From Pachyseris speciosa (Eukaryota; Cnidaria; Anthozoa; Scleractinia; Pachyseridae), in assembly GCA_016490735.1 (NCBI GenBank), contig JAEMWC010000242.1, positions 725,001 through 789,000 of the forward strand: a stretch of DNA of 64,000 bases, read 5' to 3'. The translations under genes and the position numbers were made by a program. How positions within the stretch are numbered: the stretch's first letter is position 1; every line of letters begins with the position of its first letter. Below are positions 21,210 to 32,700 of the stretch, one piece after another. Under the pieces are notes generated by a model. That model searched no databases. It saw only the letters and a program-made list of their open reading frames with translations, and had not been told where the DNA came from.

Positions 21210-22558
21210 CTATTTTAGAACAGCTACATCTTTTGTTGTCCACACAACAAAGTAACAAAATTTCCTATGTGAGAAAAACATTTCTCCCTGAACCTGATGC
21301 CAGTAGACATGATCTTTCTTCAAGGAATAGCCCCCTATAGTTTCACTTTTTTCAAGGCAAAATGTTGCAGACTTAACAGCCTCTTCAATTGTAAGATTTC
21401 GCTCGGTGTAAAGACACTTGGCTTCAAGCATGGTGTTATCATCAACAATTCCATCAGGGGAAGCACCAAGAATGTCTGAACTGTGCAACCAGATTCCAGT
21501 TTCTTTAACAGCTTTCTTAGTTTTAAGGGTGAATGCTTTAAGAGCTTCTTCCTCATTGTTCACTCCCCACTGAACTGCTTTTACCCTTGATAAATCGTAC
21601 TCCCCAAGAAGACGTTTTAAAAGCGAGGGGTGATTCTCTTTGCTTTGAGAACAGCACTGAAGTTGCTAGCGGTAAGACGACGCCTCCTTGCCAAATGCCA
21701 GGCATGATTGTCTCTCTGACCAAAAGTCAACTCACTAATTCTTGAAATTTCTCCTGCCTGTACTCTGCAGTGTCTTACTAGACAGTCTATTTGTTGTTCA
21801 TGTCCCACAGTTTGAAGAAACTCGTCTGAAAAAACTATCTCCTCTATTGTTGGAATGGGCAGCTTTTTAGCAACAGGTGGCGCGGGGCTGAGCAGCCAGC
21901 AGCCTCCACTGGCATTCAACGTCAGTTTTGCTGAGGTTGTGAATGCCATGGATAAAAAGGGCCGCCGCGTGACTGCATTTAAACTTTCCTCTCGGACACT
22001 CACATTCCGTCGATTTTACTTCAAATTCCTCATCGAAATAAATCTGCAAGAGTGAAATGAAATGTCTTAGTAGGAGGTAAGAAAAATCGCGAAATGTGTT
22101 TTTCAGTAAAATTGTAGTACCTAACGATTTCGTGCGTAGAAGAAGTCCAACTAACGACTACACTCACATTTTCTCGTTTTTTTTATGACCGCTATTGCAC
22201 CAAAGATCGTCCAAATTTCACCTTAGATGTATTTAATACATAACTATTTAAGATTATTCAGCATCTAGCTTTATAAAGGTTTCATATACGTGACGTTTTT
22301 CACCGCAGCTCTAAGAGAACATGTTGTTAAACTCACCGTGAATTTGTATACCTTGTTCTTCATGCTTGCGTGTACTTCACCGCATAAAACGCCCTGCTGA
22401 TATGTAAATGCCTCTATGTGATCCGACTTATAGTGGTTTTCAGCCTTCTTGATCGATTTTTTCTCCTCTGAGAAGAACGAAAGCAGTGAAGTGATCGATA
22501 GTGTCGCCATTTTGAATGGATATGCAGGTTTGTTTGGAACTGAAATTTTTAGCGCCAT
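21210..22558 (-). pseudogene. SWIM zinc finger / YqaJ-type nuclease remnant
   Basis: Minus-strand pieces in order. 22558 down to about 22336 is an opening exon ending at a GTGAGT donor. 22049-21867 holds a SWIM finger (ECECPRGKFKCSH, the CxC..CxH pattern). 22003-21617, in a shifted frame, holds the start of a YqaJ-like domain (RRRRLTASNFSAVL). 21563-21210 holds the nuclease core, with GASPDG followed by EAKC and then WHQVQGEM, the D...ExK...Q pattern of lambda-exonuclease-like enzymes. Frame breaks between the pieces indicate decay. Probably a nuclease that served the transposon; no host role is implied. Confidence 0.65.
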
Positions 22559-22877
22559 GGCAACGTGACGTCACCGCTTAAGGACTCTATGACTCTAAGT
22601 CTTAGAAATTAAGGGCAAGTTAAATAAAAAATAATTTGTAATCATGTGACAGCTAAAAGTACAGTATTGTGGATGGAACTTGAGTGGAGGGCCAAAACTG
22701 GGTAAAACAGATTGTACAGTAGAGGTAACACAGTGAAAACTGTGATAAAATGGTAACAAATTCATTTCAACAATAACTTTCAACATGACTAGAAGGCAAG
22801 AGTAATGCATCAGGCTGCAAAAACAATAAATAATATATATTTAGTTTTACTATTCAACACTTTCACACGGTCATAGT

Positions 22878-23963
22878 TAGCCTCCCATGCAGTCGTTTTT
22901 AGGGGACTCGTATTTCACCTCCTCCCCACAAACGCCTGCTTACCCGAGGCCAACATTCCTTTCCCATTGTTTGACTTGCGGGCATCCTAGCCAATCACGA
23001 TCGAGCAACTGTCCAGCAATGACAAGTGAAATTAAGATAAAAATCCTTATGCGTGCTTCTTTCTCTCGTGAATTTGTAAACGTATCAAAGCGCTGGAGCC
23101 GATTTGTTTTTGAGTAATACGATGTGTTACAAGAGACTTTCAAAATCTGAAAAAGCGAATAAGAATTTAGATGTGACCAAGTTAGAAATCTGAAGCATTT
23201 ATCAGTCGATCAAACATAGAGTAAACCGATGTGAAATTATCCACTGGATTATCACACATGGTACAACAAGAAAGCTCGATCTCTCATGGTCTTGCATTAA
23301 ATCAGATGAAGTTCGCTCACACAGCGACCCCAAAACGTCCTGGAGAAGCAGTCAGAAGTTATCAAACACCGATGGCATAGACTGCGCCAATTTGTATTGT
23401 TTTCTTCAGTTCATGAGAAGCGGACAGTAAAATTATGTAGTGTAGAAGCTCGCTCGATCCACTGTCCACCATGGTCTACCGATGGCAAAGTTTCCTTCCT
23501 CCAAATCACTCAGACTAACCGAAGATACGCCTGCCCAATACTTCTTAAATAACTGACTTGGCCCTTCATCAAATTTACGAGAGGTGACACAACAGCTACA
23601 ACATGACCAGCGGCGAGGATATCGAAGATTGAAGGCGAAGCTTGCTTGATAAATAAGCGACTTTCCGTAACTGATCGGCATACTGACGAAAATATTATCG
23701 CTATTTCCTCTCACAAATTTTTAAATTCAAGTCAATTGATAAACATTTAAACAGGAAATTTTGAACGTAGAGCACACGGTGATCAGAGCTCGCTCAAACT
23801 AACCCGCGAAAAGCGTCCTGAGGTCAAGGTCAACCCTACAGAATTTAGTAGGTTAAATGTGATTGGCTAAGCAGCGGGAAAGGAATATTGGCTTCGGGTA
23901 AGCAGGCGTTAGTGGGGAGGAGGTGAAATACGAGTCCCCTAAAAACGACTGCGTGGGAGGCTA
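22878..23963. mobile_element. MULE-like element A with ~88-bp TIRs and 9-bp TSD
   Basis: The termini are inverted copies: TAGCCTCCCATGCAGTCG on the left and the complement of CGACTGCGTGGGAGGCTA on the right. Similarity continues for about 88 bp (GGGGACTCGTATTTCACC, ACGCCTGCTTACCCGA). GGTCATAGT stands directly outside both ends (22869-22877 and 23964-23972), a perfect 9-bp duplication as made by Mutator-type transposases. The interior carries a helicase-like fragment but no transposase. Confidence 0.85.
23433..23714 (-). pseudogene. RecQ-like helicase fragment inside MULE A
   Basis: The frame contains NIFVSMPISYGKSLIYQ, which resembles the RecQ-family Walker A stretch (PTGYGKS) with the second and third residues changed. 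SVSLSDLEEGNFA follows, a stretch like that after motif Ia. The middle is frame-disturbed. It is a short N-terminal piece of helicase core only. Relatives with the same context may be numerous in coral genomes (inference). Confidence 0.6.
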
Positions 23964-24025
23964 GGTCATAGTGGACTTGATACTTATCATGCATACCCAA
24001 CAGATATCCCGCGATACACATAATT

Positions 24026-27000
24026 TTATGTATTGTGGGGTAAATGGTGGCTTTTCCATCTGTTCTGTAATAAACTCAGTAAACTGTGCTTTATTATCAA
24101 TTTGTTGAATAATAAAACAATAAATTTATCCTGCTTAATCTTGAGTAATATCCCCTGATTTTTGACAACTAGGCCTGCAGCCTCATCGGCAAAGTATCAG
24201 GCAATAATTTCTGGTGCTTTCACAGGACAATAATTATTGATTATAAATAATTTCTTAGGAAAGAGATCTAAGTTTAAGGAAAAAGGAAAAAATATTCTAA
24301 ACTGAAAAATGGTACCAGGTTTTAAAGATATTTCAATTTATTAATTAAACTGAATTTCAGTCACCTACAGTCCAATTATAAAATTCTGATTTTGTATTTA
24401 ATTTATGTCTTAAAGTTTACTCTAGAATATCCTTGACTAATTTCAATCATTTATTGTGTAACCAATAAGTAAAATTTTAAGATCTTTAAAACAGTTTTTA
24501 ATCTGTTAACATTTATCTACAGATCTGAACATTTGACTGTAACTAAATGTAACCTTAGCTTAAAGTTTTTAATTCTTTTACGTGTTTAATATTTAGTTTA
24601 ATATACTGGGAATATAAACTTTTTATACCTTGGCCATATCCGTGTTTGTCTGTAATCCCTCTGTTATGTGTGGTTTAATATCACAAGAATTGTTATCAGG
24701 GGGTGCAGAGAGCAGCTCAATATGTGAGAGAATATCTGTCCACTCATTCAGTTGTTGAATCCCACTAACTTGCCTATGTGGATGGAAACACTTCAGTGAG
24801 AAAGATGATTTAGCAAAAAGCAGAGTCTGACCTATAGCCTTCAACACACACAAAACATTTTCTACCTAATGCCAAATTAAATGATTTGAACATAATCATT
24901 ATGTTGAACTACATGGAATTATTTCTTTTTGTTGCATAAAAAGGTGATGTGAACAATTTTTAAGACCAAACCTCTCTTCCAAAGCTATCTCAACAGGCCA
25001 AACCTTAAAGTCCATTTTGAGTAATGAAAAGAAAAACTGAAGTATACAGTATTTTTTAACAATGATTTTGACAATGCTGGTTTCAATGACTTTGATGTCA
25101 CACAAATTTAAGAGGTCTTCTGTGTCAACATATTTAGTAATTAAAGGATAAAGTCATATTAAGTTTTTTCCTAAGCATAAGCAGAGTTATTACAAAATCC
25201 AGACAGTGTGCAGTTTAATCAAAACAAAGAAAAGGAAGTAAAAGCCATTTATCTTTAGTTAATAATTTGCCATAATGCACTGAATTTTAACAATTACATA
25301 CTTTTGCCATGGTTTAATGACTGTCAAAACCCAGTAAAGTATAATTGCTAAATTCTGAATTAATGCTATAACATGCAAATTTAAATAGAGCTCTGATGGA
25401 ACAGCCTGTCAAAATAAAATAAATGTTGCATTGTTTTGTACAACATGACAGAACAAGCTATTGTCTTAATAAAAGTCTGGGATGGAAATGAAAAACCGGA
25501 ACACAAAATAAACAGACAGGTGAGAAGTACGTCAGAGAACATGTTAGCACAGCTGTCTTATATGTCTATTAAAATTAAACAGATGAATTTATTCTCAAGG
25601 GAAATTTCAGTGCATTTGTGGCCGCTATATAATATAGCATTTTTATTGCATTGTTCAGTTTACAGGAAGCAAGAAAATTTAAAAAGCCTTTTACCCAGCA
25701 TTAATAGATACCCCCTAAACAACAGTTATCTTTCAAATAAAGTTTCCTTTGTAATATAGGAAAGCAAATTACACTCTGAGGATGAAGATGCCCAAAAAAT
25801 ATTAAATTCATGATTAAAAGACCTAAAATCACCCTAGAAAATAATTGAATATGTTGTGGTTCAAATTTTATTTTGGTTAGAGGAAAGAAAGAAGTCACCT
25901 GAAAAAAATTGTTTTTAAAATACTTTTTGTAACACCCCAATAATATTAAGGCCTTTTTAGTCAGTTGAATTAAGAACAAGCCAGTTTAAAAAAGAAAAAA
26001 AAATAGTTTGAAAAAATAAACTGGATTGAAAAAAATTTACACCCAAATAAAATTTGAATCCCAACAAATGCACTGAATATTGGTGAAACCAAGACTTACA
26101 ATTTTTAACTCACAGCTGTGCCCAAACAAGCACAAACTGCATACTTCACAACTCCTTATGCAATGAAGAATGTCCTACTTGGGTGGAACGTCCTGAATAC
26201 TACTCCTATGAAGCGATAACTTTCTAATTCGAACATGACGCACAGCCAATAGAGTGCTACACAATCATGTGATTGCAAGATGAACTTGTCTGACCCAAAT
26301 CAGGGATTTCTGGATGTCAACGAGTCAAAACCAGATAACCAGCTTACACGGGAAGGGGAAGGGCATATTATATTTTTCTGGAACAACCAGTGGTAATGAT
26401 GATTGTAAACAATAATATTATTGGTATTTTTATTGCACTTATTACATTTTTTAAGATCAAAGGTAATAAAGTACATCCATTTACTTTACGTGATCCTAAA
26501 TTTTGCCACTACAAGTAACAGTCGAACCTCTACCAATGGCCACCACCCCACAACTGTTACATATTTTTGTTCCAGTTAAGAATATGTGCTCTTACTATAT
26601 GACTAGCTCTTTCAGCGGTCAAGATGAATCAATTCTCCTGCTGTGATTGGCTACCTGCGAGGTCAAGATGGAACCATCCTGACCTCTTGGGATAGCCAGT
26701 TCGTCCCGTGTTTTACTGTCTCTTGATAGCATCCTTTGAATCATATAATAAATCCTTTATTGACCTAGCTTGTTCAGTCAAGATGGTAGGATATTGGCCT
26801 CATTCTTTCTCTGCATGTTTATGGACCTCAACTTCGTCTCGGTCCATAAACACGCAAAAACAGAACTTGGCCAATTAATATTCTGCCATCTTGACCTCAC
26901 ACTTGGCCATTCTAACCCATATTATAATTTTATTTTAATCTCCCAACAATGGCCAACTCCCCACAATGGCCAGTAAACTATGTCCATTGTAGAGAGGTTC

Positions 27001-29649
27001 AACTGTGTAAGGTCCTATTTCAATCACTGTGAATGTCAAAACCTCTCCATGCCAGCCATTTTGTTTTCTCACCCAGAAGCTGATCTGTTTCCTCTACTAC
27101 ATTATTGAAACCCATACCATACCAAGTCTGTATCATTATGCAAGAGCTATATAGAATATTGTTATAAATGAAGGACGAGAAAAAATACTGTTATTGACTA
27201 GAAAATTTGACATTCCTCCAATGGAATTTCCAATTTAGCTTCATACCTCCTTTTAAAGCATTTATTATAATTTTTTATGACACCCTATCCCTTAATGCGG
27301 TAGGTAGGGATATTATTTGGAACATAGGATTATTTTTAAATATGACTCAAGAAACAGAAACAAAAGGATCTGATGTATGGTTGGTGTCTTCTTTTGAGTT
27401 GGTTCAGTTTTTAAAGCAAAACCCATATGCTAATTTGCTGATAAGTGCCAAAACTTCATTTCTGACACCATAACCAGTCTCATGTATGCCAAAATAGAGT
27501 GAATTTAGACAGATTTGGATTTTAAGGCCAATTACCAATATATGTCACTTTTGCAGGAAGCCCTTCAAATGCCCTAAGCTGGAGACCAAAAAGATGTGAC
27601 TCCTGCAGCTTTAACCTTCTGTTTGGGGTAGGTGTCGAGGTACAAAATTATCATTTACTAAAACAATACATTTTTCTTGACCCCATGCTCATAACAAAAT
27701 GAACATTTCATGTTTCCTATTTTCATTTTAAAAAAAAACCAATTGAAAGGATCAGAGCATTGAATAATTTAAGGGTTTTTCCTGTTTCCTTTGCATTCCC
27801 CTCATTGCTAGCATATGACCAGTAAGATAGTTCATTGAAATAATAATAATAACAATAATTTTATTATTTCTAACATGCAAATTCACATGAGCATATGATC
27901 AAATGTGCGTAATACATGAAATATAATAAGATTAATACAAGGTATGGTAATACATGAAATATAAGAACCTACCACCATCTTTTATTGCTTAGTTTGCTCA
28001 CAGTTTGTATGATGAAGTATGTTTCAAATTTGTTCTCTCAAGTTTGTTACGCACTGAGCCCTTCAATATTATTACTATGTTCTAGCAACTTTGTCAAGAT
28101 GATGTTGGTGTGAGCCATCTATAACCTGTGAGCAGAGTCTCCTTCGATCTTCCTAGAAATATCGGGAAGAGGATGGAGAATCTGCTTGCGGCCTGTACAT
28201 TCTTTGATCCGCTGATCATCCAAAAACATGGATGAGTCAGTCCAGTTTCGAACCTGTCATACCGGTTTGCCCCTGGTGTGCATGCTCAATCATAAGAACT
28301 GCTGACTTTTTTCACGCCCACGGTATATTGTTTACAATCAATCAACAAAAATGGCAGCTGCTTCACTTTCGTACAAAGTCTTTGAAAAAGCCGTGAAATG
28401 TGCTATCACAAAAGTTAAAATCGGGCCAATTTCAAGCCTCACAGAACCACAATCAAGGTCTTTGTTTAATTTTCTGTGTGGCAATGATACGTTTGTCTCG
28501 CAGATCCTTCCATCGTGACTTTGTTGGGAAATGGTTGAAAACTTGCCATTAGATAATCATCGTCTTCCCTTGAAGCAGAGACTATCAACTGGCCATGGCG
28601 AGGTTTTTTCTTGGCTTTTGGCGACGGGCTAGCTTTCAATATCGGCTTCACAGTGATGCTACTCTTTCGACAAGCCAAATAATATTTTCCACGAAGCTCT
28701 TGAATTTGCTCCATGAATGTACATCGTTTGCTGATTAGGCAAATTCCACATATCCAACAAATTGTGTCTTTTGCTTTTGATGTCGACTTCTTCATGGGAG
28801 TTTTCGGAGATCTTAAAACACCAGGCAAATCCACGATTGAATTGCCCTGGGTTGAAAGCATTTTGAAAATCACATTTCTTACATATATCGAGGAAATGAC
28901 AGTACGGGCGGAAATAACATGGGAACATGATTGTGTCGAATTTCAAGATTTGTTGATTAACTCATTTTGAAAGTGAGGCCGCCTAATGAACGGTTACATT
29001 TGAATATGGAGCATGCTCAATAGGAATTGTGCAGGCCGCGAGCAGAGTCTCCTTCCTCTTCCCGATATTTCTAGGAAGATCGAAGGAGACTCTGCTCACA
29101 GGGTAGCCATCTACAGTGTCACCTGAATTTCATTACAAAGAATACAAAATTGCAACAATGCAGACAGTGTGAAAAAAACAAAACAAAATAGGCTTATCAT
29201 GTAACAGTGAATAAAGTGCTTATCATGGTTACCATCTTTAAGCTTATAATAATTTTATTATGTTCTTCCAGGATTATTTATTAGAATGTTCAACAATGGA
29301 AACAAAAAGGCTTTAAAGTAAAATTCAAGCTCGTATGCAGAGTTGAAGAAGGGAAAGGGGCTAATTTAGAAGAGAAATAAGTTCGATTAATGCTCCCTTA
29401 TCCCAAAATATGTTGACAAGCGTTGTCAAGGGAAATACGTTAGTTATTTCATATTTTAAGCAACCTTTGACCCAGAATACTCACTCTCTTAGGCGAAAAG
29501 TCATCCATGAATGTTAAAATCTCCAGGAATGTCCAAAACCGTCCAGTTAAATCCTCAAATTTCCCGTTTTCAAAACATAGATTTGAGGACAACTCTTGAC
29601 AAACAGACGGCAACTCGCCTCCCACCTTATGTAAAATGTATTCAAACAT
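24026..29649 (-). CDS. Unrecognised small gene, or 5' exons of IFT43
   Basis: Three phase-compatible exons are readable: 29485-29649 (ATG, 55 codons, ends SPKR at a GTGAGT donor), 24972-25036 (MDFKVWPVEIALEE) and 24629-24773 (QVSGIQQLNEWTDILSHIEL, ends DMAK). The third ends in phase 0. It could splice to a short terminal exon at 24026-24064 (twelve residues, then TAA), giving about 137 aa. It could instead splice to the phase-0 ATG exon of IFT43 at 18123, making an N-terminal extension of 125 aa. I do not recognise the family. The sequence is not simple, has no signal peptide and no obvious domain. The start lies 51 bp from the TTC13 ATG on the other strand. The introns hold both MULEs. Confidence 0.5.
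25037..28121. other. AT-rich intron with MITE and SINE fragments
   Basis: No supported exon. 26517-27008 is bounded by inverted GAACCTCT motifs (TCGAACCTCTACCAATGGCC and the complement of ATTGTAGAGAGGTTCAACTG), with a second palindromic insertion inside it around 26740-26910. 27836-27965 is an inverted SINE tail (GCATATGATCAAATGTGCG) of the family at 5.1 kb. Confidence 0.6.
28122..29104. mobile_element. MULE-like element B with ~67-bp TIRs and 9-bp TSD
   Basis: Inverted termini built on CCTGTGAGCAGAGTCTCC, then GATCTTCCTAGAAATATCGG, at 28126-28194 and 29035-29103. Perfect 9-bp flanks AGCCATCTA lie at 28113-28121 and 29105-29113. Each TIR also contains its own small palindrome (GAGTCTCCTTC / GAAGGAGACTC), strongest on the right. 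The interior is about 850 bp, with a plus-strand helicase-like start and a minus-strand frame of 135 codons. No transposase seen. Confidence 0.85.
28351..28518 (+). pseudogene. RecQ-like N-terminal fragment in MULE B
   Basis: Opens MAAASLSYKVFEKAVKCA and then SLTEPQSRSLFNFLCGND, followed by TFVSQILPS and a stop. The spacing of LTEPQ, the aromatic residue and the NDTFVS resembles the Q-motif-to-motif-I region of RecQ-type helicases, but the Walker A itself is absent. The minus-strand frame at 28466-28873 has a cluster (ICWICGICLISKRC) and a basic PSPKAKKKPRHG stretch; I do not recognise it. Confidence 0.5.
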
Positions 29650-29700
29650 CTTCGGTGCAAAGTAAACACGAGAGAGTCTGGGTACGAACTGAAAGTAAAC
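29650..29700. promoter_or_regulatory. 51-bp divergent start region of TTC13 and the minus-strand gene
   Basis: Two start codons face away from each other across 51 bp. The TTC13 start itself lies in a YY1-type motif, AAACATGGCGGC at 29697-29708, a placement often seen at starts of TATA-less genes. Transcription starts must overlap or lie inside the opposite gene's 5' region; this is inference. Confidence 0.55.
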
Positions 29701-32700
29701 ATGGCGGCGAGGCGCGCTATTTCAGTCATTCACTTTCTGGTGCTTTTCCTACCTTTCTCTAACGTCTTAGCGATGAAAGTGAGTGTAGGCGGATCAAGCC
29801 ATATATGCGTCTCTGGATCGCAAGTTCTTCACGTAAATTTTGGCGATAGTCAGATACAACAGTGCGCTGTAGTAAACACCACCCCAGCCTCTCACAAAGA
29901 CAAGCCAAGCTGTGCGTCTGAGAAAGCAAAAGAGCAAGCGAAATCTACCCAAGGTTGGTGTGTGTGAATGGAAGAGAACGTTTAATGCATGATTGTATTC
30001 CTCGTCATAACATAGCTTTAATTCCAGTGCATTATGTACATAGATCTCTGTTGATTCCTGTTTTTGACAGACGCCCGCCCTTGACTCGGAGCGCACTTTT
30101 GACGCATCACGCGCTTTTCTCGTGTAGACACGCATTCCTTCCAATCTTTTTACATCATTTAGCAAAAATTTGTAGAAGATCTTGGTTTTCGTTGATTTTT
30201 GAAATAATTTCTTACTTGCCCATGTGTTTTAAATGGATCAGTTATTTCTCATTGTGCTCACTTGCATACGTGGACTAAATTTATGGATGAGTGAGTAAGA
30301 GAATTATTTCATTATTTCACGCTCACGGGTCAGATAATCATATGGCGTGATAAATCAATAAATCATTTGCGTTCCAAGGAGCTGTGCTTCACTTCTGTTT
30401 GAAGAAGCCTACGATTTCTTCCTCCTTTATACCGTGTTTGCCAATATATGTTATGCTTATTGTTCAGGGAATTTTCTAGATTATTAATTTTTTCTGTCAT
30501 TTCTGTAATAATGTTTACTTGGGATTCATAACAAATAGATTGTGTGTTTGGGTTAGAATGACTGCTGATTTTTTTAATAGGATTTTTATGGAGATCACAG
30601 TGTTAGTTGCCTAATAGTAAATGTGTTAGTGATTTAATTGTATTATAAATGCCACCTTCAGATATTTTATTTAGCAGCGTGCAAACACTGTTATGCATAA
30701 ACTTTCATAATTTGTTATTTACTTTAATTACTATCAAACTGACAGTCAAAAAGATGACTGCAGTTGGTTTTCCAAAATCATATTGGAAAGTGTAATTAAC
30801 ATTTTCATACAGTAAAAGTACTTGTATTACAGAACTTATAAAAAATAATTTTCAAAATCTGAGTTTTTTAGTTGCCTTTATTTATTTATTTATTTTTTAT
30901 TAATTTTTTTTTTGTGGCATCATTCAGAACTTGACTTTCTCACAGGGGGAGGGGGCAGTGATAAGTGATAGGGGCATGTTACATGTACATGTAAATATTG
31001 GCTTTTCCCTCCACTTATTAAAAAAATTGACCAAAACTAAACCCCACATTCCCATCCTGCAAAATACCATTACTCATGGTCTTACTGTGTAGGAATGTTG
31101 GCTTTCATCATTTCTGTCCAGTGTCGAGGAAGCTCTTTTTACTGTCTGATGTAGAACAGTGTCTGGGCAAGGAAGAAGCTTAAAACATGGTGTAAACTCA
31201 TGATTATTTTTTCAGATACTTGTTTTCATTATGTAAATTATGTTTACTGCAATAATTGAAAAGGTGGGGCATAATCAACCCAAATGACTTTTAGGGCCTT
31301 TTTTGCACAATGGTTTTTCTTGAAAAAGAAACAGAAACTAGCCAAAAAAATATGGCGCAATTTTGTTCTATTGAATCAAAGACCACATGCAAAAATTCAG
31401 CTAATTTGGAACAAAAAAAGGAAAAAAAGCCTTAAAAGTCATTTGGGATGGTTTTGCCCCCAGCCCTTCAATTGCTTGGGGCATATAGGCCAAGTCAAGG
31501 AATTTTTATTTTATTATTATTATTATTATTTTCCATTTTGGTGTTGTGAATTTCCAGTGCATGTGTAAGCTTGGATAATTTTGAGCCAACACTACTGGAG
31601 TTTCAAACAACTCATCTGATATTAAAATGTGAGAATTTAAGGTATTTACACCTTTCAGTGTGCATCTGGATGTTCACTGTGTGGCTATACCCCGTACCAT
31701 CTTTTAAAGTGAAATGACATTAGAAAGTGTACGTTTCAAGTGTTGTGAAATGTGAAATCCTGGAAACTTCTTCTTACGTTTGTGTCCTAGAAACATCTCC
31801 AGCAGGGTATAGGCCCACTGTAGGCTACCTATCGCCTCTTGTTTAATTGTGAAGAAAATTTCATACATGTAACTATTGATAATAATTTAATCAACAGTTA
31901 TTACTTTTTGATAGAAATTTTTGTGTTAATAATGTAAGTCATTGAATTAATTTGTTTCTTCTGTGACAGACTGTGGTAGCAAGCAGAAATCTCACACTGA
32001 TGCCAAACCAAAATGCAGTGAAGGAGGAGTGACTCCTGCCATTCCTTGTTTAAAACCATTGAACAGTCAAAAGCATTTTGTTATTCATACCCCTGAACGT
32101 GACAAGGTAACAAATTACTTTTGTTTGTGAGAGTTCAGTGCGAGGAAAAGTGTGGCACTGTATCCAAGGAGACAATGTAGTAATAATCCAATGCTGGGTA
32201 TCCTGTGATAGTTTGGCATCATATCCAGGGACAATTAGTAAATTGGTATTCTGTGATGGATAAAAACTCCTTCCAGGCATGTGTTTCTCAAACTTCTCGA
32301 AAACATTTCGACCCTGATAGGTATTTTTCCAGTATTTCTCATTTTTCTCTTGATTGGTACTAGCTTTTGGGCAAACTAACCTAATGTATTTCTCAATTTT
32401 ATAGCATGCTTTCTTGAAAAAAATTATTTAAAATATTAGAAATCAAATTTCTGACAATAAACTAACAGTGCATGTAAAATACTTTTTCAGGCCCAAAACG
32501 TTTTCGAGAGTTTTGAGAAGTGTGTGCCAGGAGAGAGTCGTTTCCATGCTGGGTGTCCTGTGATGGACCATCATCCAAATCCAGGCAAAGTCTGGCCAGG
32601 GGGGGAGTAGTAATACTCCTAGTCACTTCATGCTGAGTATCCTATCCTGTGATGGACCAGCATCCCATCCAGAGGGGAGTATTAATACTCCTAGTCACTT

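Larger units (their letters stand above)
19214..22589. mobile_element. ISL2EU-like DNA transposon (THAP plus SWIM/YqaJ), decayed
   Basis: Inverted termini of about 60 bp at 19214-19275 and 22529-22589 share GAGTCCTTAAG, TGACGTCACGTTGCCATGG and AGTTCCAAACAAA. TA flanks both ends (19215-19216 and 22588-22589), a possible 2-bp target duplication. It holds two converging gene remnants: a plus-strand THAP-domain protein and a minus-strand SWIM zinc finger plus YqaJ-type nuclease protein. ISL2EU elements of the PIF/Harbinger superfamily are recalled as encoding a transposase and a YqaJ-like protein, which is the closest family I know. No DDE transposase core was found between the two, so this copy is probably internally deleted. 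Confidence 0.65.

Noticed and set aside
29701..29953. Whether the 88-codon frame at 29701 ends as a short secreted peptide
   Set aside because: A GT donor at 29954 joins in phase to the next TTC13 exon. The last few codons of the frame are intron.
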